Origin: Mesorhizobium australicum
GTDB taxonomy: Bacteria > Pseudomonadota > Alphaproteobacteria > Rhizobiales > Rhizobiaceae
Assembly: GCF_900177325.1 (NCBI RefSeq)
Contig: NZ_FXBL01000004.1
Span: forward strand, 372,001 to 436,000
Length of the DNA: 64,000 bases
Direction: 5' to 3'
Shown here: piece after piece, positions 8,600-16,734 of the stretch
Position numbering within the stretch: position 1 is the first letter of the stretch
Layout: each line of letters starts with the position of its first letter
Made by a program: the position numbers and the translations under genes
The notes under the pieces: model-generated
Told to the model about the DNA's origin: nothing
Databases searched by the model: none
The model's input: only the letters and a program-made list of their open reading frames with translations

Positions 8600-9735
8600 T
8601 GATGAGCTTCTTCTCCCTCGGCCGGCTGGGTGCGATGCTCATCAAGGAGTTCATCCAGATGCGGCGCGACCGCATCACCTTCGGCATGATGCTCGGCGTG
8701 CCGCTGATCCAGCTCGTCCTGTTCGGCTACGCGATCAACACCGATCCGAAGCAGCTTCCGGCCGCCCTCGTCGCGCTCGGCAGCGACCGCTACACCCGGG
8801 CGATCGTGTCCTCGCTGGAGATGACCGGCTACTACCGTTTCGACTACATCGTCGGCTCGGCCGCCGAGGCGGAGGAACTGATGGCCTCCGGCGAAGTCGC
8901 CTTCGTGGTGACGATCCCTTCGGACCTTGCGCGCCGGGTCGACCGCAAGGAGCACCCGTCGATCCTGATCGAGGCCGACGCGACCGACCCCGCCGTCGCT
9001 TCGGGCGCGATCTCCACCGTCTCGACGGTCGCCTCGCGGGCTCTGCTGCGCGAGCAGGGGCAGGAGCAGGCGGCGGCCGAAGCCGCGCAAGGCCAGCTCG
9101 ATGTCGTCGTCCACCGCCGCTACAACCCCGAGAGCATCTCGCAGTACAATATCGTGCCTGGGCTGCTCGGCGTCATCCTGCAGATGACCATGGTGATGAT
9201 GACCTCGATCGCGCTGACGCGCGAGACCGAGCGCGGCACCATGGAAAACCTGCTCGCCATGCCCACCAGCCCGGCGGAGGTGATGCTGGGCAAGGTGCTG
9301 CCCTACCTCGTCGTCGGCGCGGTACAGGTCGCCGTCGTGCTGGTCGCGGCCAAGCTGCTTTTCGCCATCCCCTTCGTCGGCAGCGTCTGGCTCCTTCTGC
9401 TCGCAGTGCTGTCCTTCGTCTTTGCCCTGGTACTGCTCGGCTACACGATTTCGACCATGGCCAACACGCAGATGCAGGCACTGCAGCTGACCTTCTTCTT
9501 CTTCCTGCCGTCGCTGATGCTGTCCGGCTTCATGTTCCCTTTCCGGGGCATGCCGCAATGGGCGCAGACGCTCGGCGAGTTCTTCCCGCTCACCCATTTC
9601 CTGCGGGTTGTCCGCGCGATCATGCTCAAGGGCGCCGAGTTCCCGGCCGTGGCCTTCGAGATCGGCATATTGGGCGTGTTCATCGTCGCCTATGCGGGCT
9701 TTGCGCTCATGCGCTTCCGGCGCACACTCGACTGA
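8599..9735 (+). CDS. ABC-2 type permease (YbhS/YbhR-like)
   Basis: The 378-residue inner-membrane protein has one N-terminal transmembrane helix (about 22-44, ITFGMMLGVPLIQLVLFGYAI), a large periplasmic loop and five helices from about residue 185. This is the ABC2_membrane_3 layout of YbhS, YbhR and related exporters. The conserved RETERGTMENLLAMPTSPAEVMLGK loop contacts the ATPase. Only one permease gene follows, so the pore is probably a homodimer, unlike the YbhS/YbhR pair of E. coli. The start codon shares one base with the ATPase stop. Confidence 0.9.
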   Translation: MMSFFSLGRLGAMLIKEFIQMRRDRITFGMMLGVPLIQLVLFGYAINTDPKQLPAALVALGSDRYTRAIVSSLEMTGYYRFDYIVGSAAEAEELMASGEVAFVVTIPSDLARRVDRKEHPSILIEADATDPAVASGAISTVSTVASRALLREQGQEQAAAEAAQGQLDVVVHRRYNPESISQYNIVPGLLGVILQMTMVMMTSIALTRETERGTMENLLAMPTSPAEVMLGKVLPYLVVGAVQVAVVLVAAKLLFAIPFVGSVWLLLLAVLSFVFALVLLGYTISTMANTQMQALQLTFFFFLPSLMLSGFMFPFRGMPQWAQTLGEFFPLTHFLRVVRAIMLKGAEFPAVAFEIGILGVFIVAYAGFALMRFRRTLD

Positions 9736-9788
9736 GCGGCCATTCCGCCGCAGCCAACCGCGTTGCAACTCGCTGAACGGTCCATTAG

Positions 9789-9805
9789 ATTAGAATAATT
9801 CTAAA
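9789..9805 (+). promoter_or_regulatory. Irr-type iron control element (ICE box)
   Basis: The palindrome TTAGAAT-A-ATTCTAA (9790-9804) lies 17 bases before mbfA. In the wider form it matches the published rhizobial ICE consensus TTTAGAA-N3-TTCTAAA at all but the first defined position. Irr represses mbfA homologues in Agrobacterium and Bradyrhizobium when iron is low, so this site is expected to shut off the iron exporter under iron limitation. Confidence 0.8.
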
Positions 9806-9821
9806 CTAGACGGTTGCCCTC

Positions 9822-10805
9822 ATGCTTTCCCGTGTCTTCGGCTTCGGCCGCCGGTCGTTCGATTCCCTCAGCGAGCAGGAGATTCTCGCGCTGGCGATCT
9901 CGTCCGAAGAGGACGATGCCCGCATCTACCGCGCTTATGCCGACGGCCTGGCGGACGCCTATCCGAACTCGGCGAAAGTGTTCGAGGAGATGGCGGCCGA
10001 GGAGGACGGCCACCGCGCATCCCTGATCGAACTGCACCGGGCGCGCTTCGGCGAGCGGATCCCGCTTATTCGCCGGGAACACGTCCGCGGCTATTACGAA
10101 CGCAAGCCGGACTGGCTGGTGCGGCCGCTCGGCCTCGAGAAAGTGCGCTCCATGGCCGAGGAGATGGAGGCGCAGGCCGAGCGCTTCTACATCGAGGCCG
10201 CCAAGCGCACCTCCGACGCCTCGACACGCAAACTGCTCGGCTCGCTCGCGGCGGCCGAGAAGTCGCACGAGACACTCGCCCATCGCCTCGGAGAGGAATA
10301 CCTGACGGGCGACGCCCGCAAGGAGGAGGATTTCGCCGAGCGGCGCCACTTCATCCTGACCTATGTGCAGCCCGGCCTCGCCGGCCTGATGGACGGTTCG
10401 GTCTCCACGCTCGCGCCAATCTTCGCCGCTGCCTTTGCCACCGGCGACACCTGGCAGACCTTCCTCGTCGGCCTGTCGGCTTCCGTCGGCGCCGGCATCT
10501 CGATGGGCTTCACCGAGGCCGCGCATGACGACGGCAAGCTCTCCGGCCGCGGCTCACCGATCAAGCGAGGTCTGGCGTCCGGCATCATGACCGCCCTCGG
10601 CGGCCTCGGACACGCGCTGCCCTATCTCATCCCCGACTTCTGGACGGCTACGACGGTGGCCGCTGCGGTCGTGTTCGTCGAGCTCTGGGCGATTGCTTTC
10701 ATCCAGAACCGCTATATGGACACGCCGTTCCTGCGCGCAGCCCTCCAGGTGGTGCTGGGTGGCGGCCTCGTCTTCGCCGCCGGCGTCCTCATCGGCAGCG
10801 CATAG
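9822..10805 (+). CDS. mbfA: MbfA, membrane-bound ferritin-like iron exporter
   Basis: The 327-residue protein fuses an N-terminal rubrerythrin/ferritin-like four-helix domain (about residues 15-165) to a C-terminal VIT1/CCC1-like membrane domain (about 185-325). The ferritin part carries E-x-x-H iron-ligand patterns such as SSEEDDARIY, AAEEDGHRAS, EEMEAQAERF and AAEKSHETL. The membrane part contains LAGLMDGSVSTLAPIFAAAF and SVGAGISMGFTEA. Both the fusion and the iron box in front are hallmarks of MbfA, which exports Fe(II) and protects against iron and peroxide stress in rhizobia. It is transcribed towards the ferritin-fold yciF-like gene. Confidence 0.9.
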   Translation: MLSRVFGFGRRSFDSLSEQEILALAISSEEDDARIYRAYADGLADAYPNSAKVFEEMAAEEDGHRASLIELHRARFGERIPLIRREHVRGYYERKPDWLVRPLGLEKVRSMAEEMEAQAERFYIEAAKRTSDASTRKLLGSLAAAEKSHETLAHRLGEEYLTGDARKEEDFAERRHFILTYVQPGLAGLMDGSVSTLAPIFAAAFATGDTWQTFLVGLSASVGAGISMGFTEAAHDDGKLSGRGSPIKRGLASGIMTALGGLGHALPYLIPDFWTATTVAAAVVFVELWAIAFIQNRYMDTPFLRAALQVVLGGGLVFAAGVLIGSA

Positions 10806-10809
10806 AAAA

Positions 10810-10831
10810 GGGGCCGGCGGCGGCCGGCCCC
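10810..10831 (-). terminator. Hairpin terminator between mbfA and the yciF-like gene
   Basis: A perfect 9-bp stem GGGGCCGGC / GCCGGCCCC with a 4-base loop lies between the two convergent genes. Read on the minus strand it is followed by four T residues, the layout of an intrinsic terminator for the minus-strand gene. Read on the plus strand it lacks a T-run, so termination of mbfA here would be weaker. Confidence 0.6.
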
Positions 10832-10857
10832 TGAGATTTGAGACGTGACGCCGGAGC

Positions 10858-11364
10858 CTATTCAGCCGCCAGCAGGTTGATCTTGCGCTCGGCAAGGCCG
10901 GTGAGCTTCTTGTCGGTGGCGATCTCTTCCTTGAGGGTCTTTTCCAGCACGGAGGCGCAGTCGCTGCGGCCGAGCTTGTTCGCCCATTCGACCAGCGTGC
11001 CGTAGCGCGTGATCTCGTAGTGCTCCACGGCCTGCGCGGCGGCGATCAGCGCTGCGTCGAGCACCTGCTCGTCGGCCACGTCGCCGGCGATTTCATCGGC
11101 TTCCTCGAGGATGCCGTCGATGGCCGGGCAGTTGACCGCGTTGGCCTTCGCCCCGTGCATCTCGAACACCTGCTCAAGCCGCTCGATATGGACCTTCGAT
11201 TCCTCGAGGTGCTTTTCGAACCCCTGCTTCAGCTCGGTGTTCGTCGCCTTCTTCGCCATCTTCGGCAGGTTCTTCACGATCTGCTTTTCGGCGTAGTAGA
11301 TGTCTTGCAGCGTGTGGACGAAGAGGTCGTCCATCGTCTTGATGTCTTTCGAAAACAGACCCAT
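10858..11364 (-). CDS. YciE/YciF-like ferritin-fold protein (DUF892)
   Basis: The 168-residue protein belongs to the YciE/YciF (DUF892) ferritin-like family: MDDLFVHTLQDIYYAEKQIVKNLPKMAKKA at the N-terminus, and AAAQAVEHYEITRYGTLVEWANKLG near the middle with E and H residues at metal-ligand positions. Members are stress-induced cytoplasmic four-helix bundles whose reaction is not known. A strong Shine-Dalgarno (AGGAAGGGCCAGGAAA) precedes the ATG. An EcfG-type promoter is found upstream, which fits the stress induction seen for relatives. Confidence 0.85.
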   Translation of the reverse strand: MGLFSKDIKTMDDLFVHTLQDIYYAEKQIVKNLPKMAKKATNTELKQGFEKHLEESKVHIERLEQVFEMHGAKANAVNCPAIDGILEEADEIAGDVADEQVLDAALIAAAQAVEHYEITRYGTLVEWANKLGRSDCASVLEKTLKEEIATDKKLTGLAERKINLLAAE

Positions 11365-11448
11365 TTTCCTGGCCCTTCCTGTTCGTGTTGTTGTGGAGGC
11401 AAGGACTGAACGTCCTTTCGAACCGGAGTCTCTCCGGCCTGGCGGAAG

Positions 11449-11473
11449 AACGTCCGGCAGCCCACCCGGTTCC
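11449..11473 (-). promoter_or_regulatory. EcfG-type general stress promoter for the yciF-like gene
   Basis: On the minus strand GGAAC (11473-11469) is followed after 16 bases by CGTT (11452-11449). This is the published EcfG/RpoE2 consensus of alphaproteobacteria, GGAAC-N16/17-CGTT. It lies about 85 bases before the start codon at 11364. The rest of the roughly 317-base non-coding stretch 11365-11681 shows no other convincing feature. Confidence 0.6.
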
Positions 11474-11681
11474 GGTCAGGATTGTTGCCTTTTCGCAACG
11501 CGGTCCATCGGTGTGATGGGATTCGCAGACCTGGCCTCGAAAGGCCGTAATTTTTCCTCTCCGGCGACACGAACGGACGGTTTCTGTCTATTCGTTAAAG
11601 GCCGGATTCACCGGGTGTTCACGATCGTTTGCTAAAGTTTGCGGCGTCGGAAGGGACATTCCGAGGACAGGGTTAGGTAAG

Positions 11682-11840
11682 ATGTCTTTCTGGTCAGCCA
11701 TTGGCCACTACGTGGTGGCCATACGCGAATTCGTTGCGCCCAGCTATCGCCCGGAGCGGCACTATATGCGCGGCCCCGGTCCAGCCTGCGCGCGCCGCAT
11801 GGGCGGCACCTCGCTCCAGGCACGCGTCACGTTTCACTGA
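11682..11840 (+). CDS. Possible small protein of 52 residues
   Basis: An ATG preceded by AGGTAAG opens a frame beginning MSFWSAIGHYVVAIREF and ending VTFH. The N-terminal half could form an amphipathic or membrane helix, while the second half is rich in arginine and cysteine. Its last seven bases overlap the end of the convergent DUF1850 gene. I recognise no family, and the frame may be chance. Confidence 0.25.
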   Translation: MSFWSAIGHYVVAIREFVAPSYRPERHYMRGPGPACARRMGGTSLQARVTFH

Positions 11841-12223
11841 GCATCGGCGGGCAGCGCCTCGCCGTCGGCGCAGGCTCTGATCTCGGCCGGGGGTCCGGCA
11901 GTCTCCCCCACACGCACGCATTTGCCGTCGGCGCAGATCTCCCAGCCTCCAGCCGTCGCCCCTGACTGCGCGAGAAGCAGCGCTTCGCGGGGCGCGAGCG
12001 TCGGCGTATAGCGCCAGGCGCCGTCCCGCAGAACGGCGCCGTCCGGTATCTCCATCCCCGCGCCGGAGCCCTTCACGCGCGCCTCGACGATCCTGAGGCC
12101 GGCGTCAGAGAGCACCCAGTCCTCTTCCCATCGAACCTTCTCGACCGAATGCGTCCAGGCGAGCGTGAAGGCGGAAAGGGCGACCATCACAGTCTTACCG
12201 CCCGCGACGAGGCAGACCGGCAT
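11834..12223 (-). CDS. DUF1850 domain protein of the TAXI-TRAP operon
   Basis: The 129-residue protein carries the DUF1850 core WTHSVEKVRWEEDWVLSDAGLRIVEARVKGSGAGM after an N-terminal hydrophobic segment that may be a signal or membrane anchor. DUF1850 proteins are regular neighbours of fused TRAP-TAXI permeases; their role is not established. The start overlaps the permease stop codon (ATGA), so it is the last gene of the operon and translationally coupled. A longer in-frame start inside the permease gene is rejected. Confidence 0.75.
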   Translation of the reverse strand: MPVCLVAGGKTVMVALSAFTLAWTHSVEKVRWEEDWVLSDAGLRIVEARVKGSGAGMEIPDGAVLRDGAWRYTPTLAPREALLLAQSGATAGGWEICADGKCVRVGETAGPPAEIRACADGEALPADAQ

Positions 12224-14322
12224 CAGGCGGCGCTGGCGGCAGCAGCGCGGCTGCGCCACCAATGCTGCGCAAAGAACACGATCGCCAGGACAAAACCGAT
12301 CTCGTCGGTCACAGGCAGGGCTGCGACCAGCGTGAAGGCGGCCGCGGCGGCGAGCGCGCGTTCCCACAAGGCCAGCCGCATCCGCAGGAAGCCGATCACG
12401 GCGACACCCCAGAGCGCAATGGCGAGCGCCGTCTTGATCACGACATAGCCGACCGCTGGCCAGTAGCCGATTGCGCCCGCCAGCGCGCCTCCCTCCTGCA
12501 GCATCAGCGCCGGCGTGTAGACCGCCATGAACGGGATGACGAAGCCGGCCGCCGCGACCTTGATCGCCTCCAGCGAGATCCGGAAGCCGCTTTCCTTGGC
12601 GATCGGCGAGGCCGCGAAACAGGCGAGCGCTACGGGAGGCGTCAGGTCGGCAAGGATGCCGAAATAGAAGACGAACATATGGCTGACGATCAGCGGCACG
12701 CCGAGGTCGAGCAGCGCCGGTCCGGCGATCGACGAGGTGATGATGTAGTTGGGGATCGTCGGAATGCCCATGCCGAGGAAGATGCAGGTGACCATCGTCA
12801 GCAGCAGCGACAGGAACAGCGAATTCTGGCCAACCGAGACGATGAACTGGCCGAACGTATTCGCGACGCCCGTCAGCGTCATCGTGCCGACGATGACGCC
12901 GACCACCGCGCAGGCGACGCCGACCGGCAGCGCATTTCGTGCGCCGTCGGCGAGGCTGTCGCGGCAGGCGGCGAGCGTATCGCGCCCTCCCGCCACGACG
13001 AGATTGACGAGGATCAGGATCGCCACCGCGCCGACGATCGCGCCGATGCCGAACCGGAAGAAGCTCGCCGCTACGAGGCCGAGCCCGATCCAGAACACGG
13101 TCCGCACAGCGGCATTTGGCAATCCGAGCGCGACCGTTGCGCCGAGGATCAGCAGGACCGTCAGCGCCAGGCCCACCGTGCCCGCAAACAGCGGCGTATA
13201 TCCGGAGAACAGCAGCCAGACGAGCACCGCCAGCGGCAGGATCAGATACCAGCCGTTTTTGAGAGCGGCAGTGGCAGAGGGGAGTTCGGAACGCTTCAGC
13301 CCCAGCAGCCCATGCTTGCCGGCTTCGAGATGGACCATCCAGAAGGCCGAGGCGAAGTAAAGGAGAGCCGGGATGATCGCCGCTTTGACGACCTCGTAAT
13401 ACTCGACACCCAGCGTTTCGGCCATGATGAAGGCCACCGCGCCCATCACCGGCGGCATGATCTGGCCGCCCATCGATGCGGTTGCCTCCACACCCCCCGC
13501 GAAGGCGGCCCGGTAGCCGAACTTCTTCATCAGGGGGATTGTAAATTGCCCTGTGGTGACCACGTTGGCCACGCCCGAGCCCGAGATCGTGCCCATCAGC
13601 GCGGACGAGATCACCGACACCTTCGCCGCGCCGCCGCGCGCGTGGCCGACGAGCCCAAGCGACACGTCCGTGAACAGCTTGATCATGCCCGCCTTTTCAA
13701 GGAACGAGCCGAACAGGATGAACAGGAAGATGTAGGTCGCCGACACATAGATCGGGATGCCGTAGATGCCCTCCGTCCCATAGGCCATGTGATCGATAAC
13801 CTGGGAGAGGTCGTAGCCGCGATGGTCGAATGGCCGGGGCAGGTATTCGCCGAACAGGCAGTAGGCGAGGAACAGGCCGGAGATGATCGGCAGCGCCGGA
13901 CCCATGACCAGCCAGGCTGCCGCGAACACCGTGGCAAGCGCAACGCATCCGACGACGATGTCGCGTGTCAGGAGGTCGCCTGAGCGCAGGATCAGGCCGT
14001 TATATTCCCACCACTGGTAAAGCGCCACGAATACGCCCACGGCGGCGAGGCCCCAAGCCGCCGCGCGCCAGGCGGGCGTTGCATTGCGCGCGGCTGCCGC
14101 GAGCGGAAAGGCGAGCAGCAGCAGGAAGCCGACATGCGCGGCGCGCAGGACCTGGCTCGACAGGCTGATCAGATGCGCCGCCGTCGCGATCTGGTACACG
14201 GAGAAAACGACTGCGATCCAGAACAGGATCCGGCCCTCCCGCGTCGCCGGAAAGCCGGCGCCGAGAGGATCGTGCATGTCGACCGCCGGCGGGGCGGCGC
14301 CTTGGGAAGCTGCAGTGGTCAT
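12223..14322 (-). CDS. TRAP transporter permease, 4TM/12TM fusion (TAXI type)
   Basis: The 699-residue inner-membrane protein combines the small DctQ-like four-helix part (about residues 25-180) with the large DctM-like 12-helix part (about 185-660) in one chain. This is typical for TRAP systems that use a TAXI binding protein. Recognisable stretches are SSALMGTISGSGVANVVTTGQFTIPLMKKFGY and MGGQIMPPVMGAVAFIMAE, both conserved in DctM subunits. It works with the TAXI binding protein encoded just upstream. Known TAXI systems take up glutamate, 2-oxoglutarate or other dicarboxylates; this one's substrate is unknown. Confidence 0.9.
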   Translation of the reverse strand: MTTAASQGAAPPAVDMHDPLGAGFPATREGRILFWIAVVFSVYQIATAAHLISLSSQVLRAAHVGFLLLLAFPLAAAARNATPAWRAAAWGLAAVGVFVALYQWWEYNGLILRSGDLLTRDIVVGCVALATVFAAAWLVMGPALPIISGLFLAYCLFGEYLPRPFDHRGYDLSQVIDHMAYGTEGIYGIPIYVSATYIFLFILFGSFLEKAGMIKLFTDVSLGLVGHARGGAAKVSVISSALMGTISGSGVANVVTTGQFTIPLMKKFGYRAAFAGGVEATASMGGQIMPPVMGAVAFIMAETLGVEYYEVVKAAIIPALLYFASAFWMVHLEAGKHGLLGLKRSELPSATAALKNGWYLILPLAVLVWLLFSGYTPLFAGTVGLALTVLLILGATVALGLPNAAVRTVFWIGLGLVAASFFRFGIGAIVGAVAILILVNLVVAGGRDTLAACRDSLADGARNALPVGVACAVVGVIVGTMTLTGVANTFGQFIVSVGQNSLFLSLLLTMVTCIFLGMGIPTIPNYIITSSIAGPALLDLGVPLIVSHMFVFYFGILADLTPPVALACFAASPIAKESGFRISLEAIKVAAAGFVIPFMAVYTPALMLQEGGALAGAIGYWPAVGYVVIKTALAIALWGVAVIGFLRMRLALWERALAAAAAFTLVAALPVTDEIGFVLAIVFFAQHWWRSRAAAASAA

Positions 14323-14361
14323 CGGATGGGCCCCGCGCGTGACGTGGACATGCAGATTGCG

Positions 14362-14390
14362 GGACCGGCAGCCGTTGATGCTGCCGGTCC
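14362..14390 (-). promoter_or_regulatory. Strong intercistronic hairpin
   Basis: A perfect 11-bp stem GGACCGGCAGC / GCTGCCGGTCC with a 7-base loop lies in the 78-base gap between the TAXI binding-protein gene and the permease gene. No T-run follows on the minus strand. Such hairpins after a binding-protein gene usually stabilise the upstream mRNA or partly terminate transcription, so that binding protein is made in excess over permease. Confidence 0.6.
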
Positions 14391-14400
14391 GCGCCGGGGC

Positions 14401-15357
14401 TTACATCAGGCCCTTTTCCTTATAGTAGCGCTCGGCGCCCGGATGCAGTGGCACGGGCATTCCATCCAACGCCTTCTTGATGTCGATCGCCTTGGCTGCG
14501 TTGTGCGCGGCGACCATGTCGGGAAGGTTCTCGAACAGCTGCTTGGTCATCTGGTAAGCTGTCTCGTCCGACACGCCGTCATGGGTGATCAGGAAGTTGC
14601 CGACCGCGGCCGTTTCCACATCCGCATCCTGTCCCTGATAGGTGCCGGCGGGAATGGTGACGGCGAGATACGGGCTGCCGATCTTCTCGACATCCGCCTT
14701 GGGTACGGCCACGACGTTGATCGCCACCGAAGACGCGAGGTCTTTGATCGAGCCGACGCCAAGGCCGGCCGACTGAAGCGTCGCGTCGAGCTGACGGTTC
14801 TTGATCAGCTCGACGGATTCGCCGAACGGCAGATATTCGGTCTTGCCAAGATCATCGTAGCTCATGCCCGCCGCCGTGAGGATGGCGCGCGCATTGAGTT
14901 CGGTGCCGGACTTCGGCGCGCCAACGGACAGGCTCTTGCCCTTCAGGTCCGCGAGCGTCTTGATTCCCGATTCCTGGCTCGCAACGATCTGGATGTAGTT
15001 CGGATAGATCGCCGCGATGCCGCGCAGCTTGTCCAGCTTGCCCGGATAGCCGGCCTCGGTATTGCCCTCCCAGGCGAACTTGACGGAATCGCCGAGCGCG
15101 AAGGCGATCTCGCCCTTGCCCTGCTGCAGCAGGTTGAGATTTTCCACGGACGCCTTCGTGGCTTGTACCTGGGTGCGTGCGCCCTCGATCTTGGCGCCAT
15201 AGATGTTGGCCAGCGCTGCTCCCAGCGGGTAGTAGACGCCGGACGTACCGCCCGCCAGCACATTGATGAACTCGTCCGCCCGCGCGGCCGTGCCGGCGGC
15301 CGCCAGCGAGAATGCAAGTGCACCGGCGGCAGCAAGCCGCGCTACGGTGTGTTTCAT
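14401..15357 (-). CDS. TAXI-family TRAP transporter substrate-binding protein
   Basis: The 318-residue periplasmic protein has a signal peptide (MKHTVARLAAAGALAFSLAAAGTAARA). Next comes the TAXI-family core beginning INVLAGGTSGVYYPLGAALANIYGAKI, the TxxxxGxYYPxG motif of the family. It captures the substrate and hands it to the fused permease downstream. The start chosen has the Shine-Dalgarno GGGAGG six bases upstream and gives a clean signal peptide; longer in-frame starts add an unrelated leader. An M24 peptidase gene diverges from it, which may hint at a peptide or amide-linked substrate. Confidence 0.9.
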   Translation of the reverse strand: MKHTVARLAAAGALAFSLAAAGTAARADEFINVLAGGTSGVYYPLGAALANIYGAKIEGARTQVQATKASVENLNLLQQGKGEIAFALGDSVKFAWEGNTEAGYPGKLDKLRGIAAIYPNYIQIVASQESGIKTLADLKGKSLSVGAPKSGTELNARAILTAAGMSYDDLGKTEYLPFGESVELIKNRQLDATLQSAGLGVGSIKDLASSVAINVVAVPKADVEKIGSPYLAVTIPAGTYQGQDADVETAAVGNFLITHDGVSDETAYQMTKQLFENLPDMVAAHNAAKAIDIKKALDGMPVPLHPGAERYYKEKGLM

Positions 15358-15537
15358 CGATAAACCTCCCTTTCGATGTGCGCCACGCTGTCCGGGCACG
15401 ATGCCCTGCATGTTAGCCATCGACGCGCGCTTGCCAACCCTCGCCGTATAATCCCTTCGTCAGGTCTTCTGGCCGGACCAGTTCCCTTCCTCGCCGCTTC
15501 GGGGTAGAACGCTTGCGAATGCGTTTGGGAGGAAGCC

Positions 15538-16728
15538 ATGACCGCATCGCCAGCTCGGCCGCAGACTGCCGGCGCTCCGTTCGACCAGGACAAGCTCGAC
15601 CGGCTCATGGACGAAGCCGGCATCGACGTCCTGCTCGCCACGTCGAAGCACAATGTCCAGTATCTGCTCGGCGGCTATCGCTACATCTTCTTTCACGCGA
15701 TGGATGCGATCGGCCACAGCCGCTACCTGCCTGTCGCGATCTATGTCAGGGGCAGGCCGGACTACGCCGCCTATGTCGGCAATCGAATGGAAGGCCACGA
15801 GCAGCAGGTGAATCCATTCTGGACACCCTCCGTGTTCACCACATGCTGGGGCTCGGTGGATGCCGCCAAACAGGCCGCCGCTCATTTGAAGAAAATTGGT
15901 CTGGCCAGATCGAGAATAGGGATGGAGCCGGGCTTTGTTCCACACGACGCCTGGGCCACGCTCCAGTCCGAACTCGGCGAAGCGAGGCTCGTCGACGCCA
16001 CTGGCATGCTCGAGCGGATGCGCATGATCAAGACGCCGGAGGAACTGGCCAGGCTGCGGCTCGCGTCGGAACTCATCACGGATTCGATGCTCGCCGTCTT
16101 CGCCAGCCAGCACGAAGGATCGTCCAAGGGCGACATCGTCGAGCGGCTGCGCCGCGAGGAAACCAACCGCGGCCTCACCTTCGAATATGCGCTCATCACG
16201 CTGGGTCCCAGCCACAACAGGGCAGTGTCGCCGCAGACATGGCGCAAGGGCGAGGTGATGTCGCTCGATTCAGGCGGCAACTATCACGGCTACATCGGTG
16301 ACCTCTGCCGTATGGCCGTTCTTGGCGAGCCCGACCAGGAACTCAGGGACCTGCTCGCGGAGGTCGACGCCGTCCAGCAGGCTGCATTCTCGCGCATCCG
16401 GCCGGGTGCCGCGGGTGGCGACATGATCGCCCATGCGGAGAAGGTGCTGAAGGCCTCCGCCGTTGCGCCCTACACGGATTTCTTCGCCCACGGCATGGGG
16501 CTCGTCAGCCACGAGGCGCCGTTCCTGATGACCAATCATCCCGTCGCCTATGAGGGCGTGGATGCCGACAAGCCGCTGGAGGCCGGCATGGTGATCTCGG
16601 TCGAGACGACGATGCTCCATCCCTCGCGCGGCTTCATCAAGCTGGAGGACACGATCGCGGTGACGGCTGACGGCTACGAGCTGATGGGCGCGCGCGGCCG
16701 CGGCTGGAACATCGGCGGCACGGAGTAG
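15538..16728 (+). CDS. M24-family metallopeptidase (Xaa-Pro aminopeptidase-like)
   Basis: The 396-residue protein has a creatinase-type N-terminal domain (about residues 18-165) and an M24 'pita-bread' domain. The five metal ligands are all present: D in MSLDSGG, D in IGDLCRMA, H in FFAHGMGLVSH, E in SVETTM and E in IKLEDT. M24 enzymes include aminopeptidase P, creatinase and ectoine hydrolase, and the sequence does not separate these. It is divergent from the TAXI-TRAP operon, with 180 bases between the starts, which suggests a joint uptake-and-cleavage unit. Confidence 0.85.
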   Translation: MTASPARPQTAGAPFDQDKLDRLMDEAGIDVLLATSKHNVQYLLGGYRYIFFHAMDAIGHSRYLPVAIYVRGRPDYAAYVGNRMEGHEQQVNPFWTPSVFTTCWGSVDAAKQAAAHLKKIGLARSRIGMEPGFVPHDAWATLQSELGEARLVDATGMLERMRMIKTPEELARLRLASELITDSMLAVFASQHEGSSKGDIVERLRREETNRGLTFEYALITLGPSHNRAVSPQTWRKGEVMSLDSGGNYHGYIGDLCRMAVLGEPDQELRDLLAEVDAVQQAAFSRIRPGAAGGDMIAHAEKVLKASAVAPYTDFFAHGMGLVSHEAPFLMTNHPVAYEGVDADKPLEAGMVISVETTMLHPSRGFIKLEDTIAVTADGYELMGARGRGWNIGGTE

Positions 16729-16734
16729 CCCGCC

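Noticed and set aside
12262..13983. Long plus-strand frame opposite the TRAP permease gene
   Set aside because: Translation is an Arg/Asp/His/Gln-rich shadow of the hydrophobic permease on the other strand; no start signal or family resemblance.
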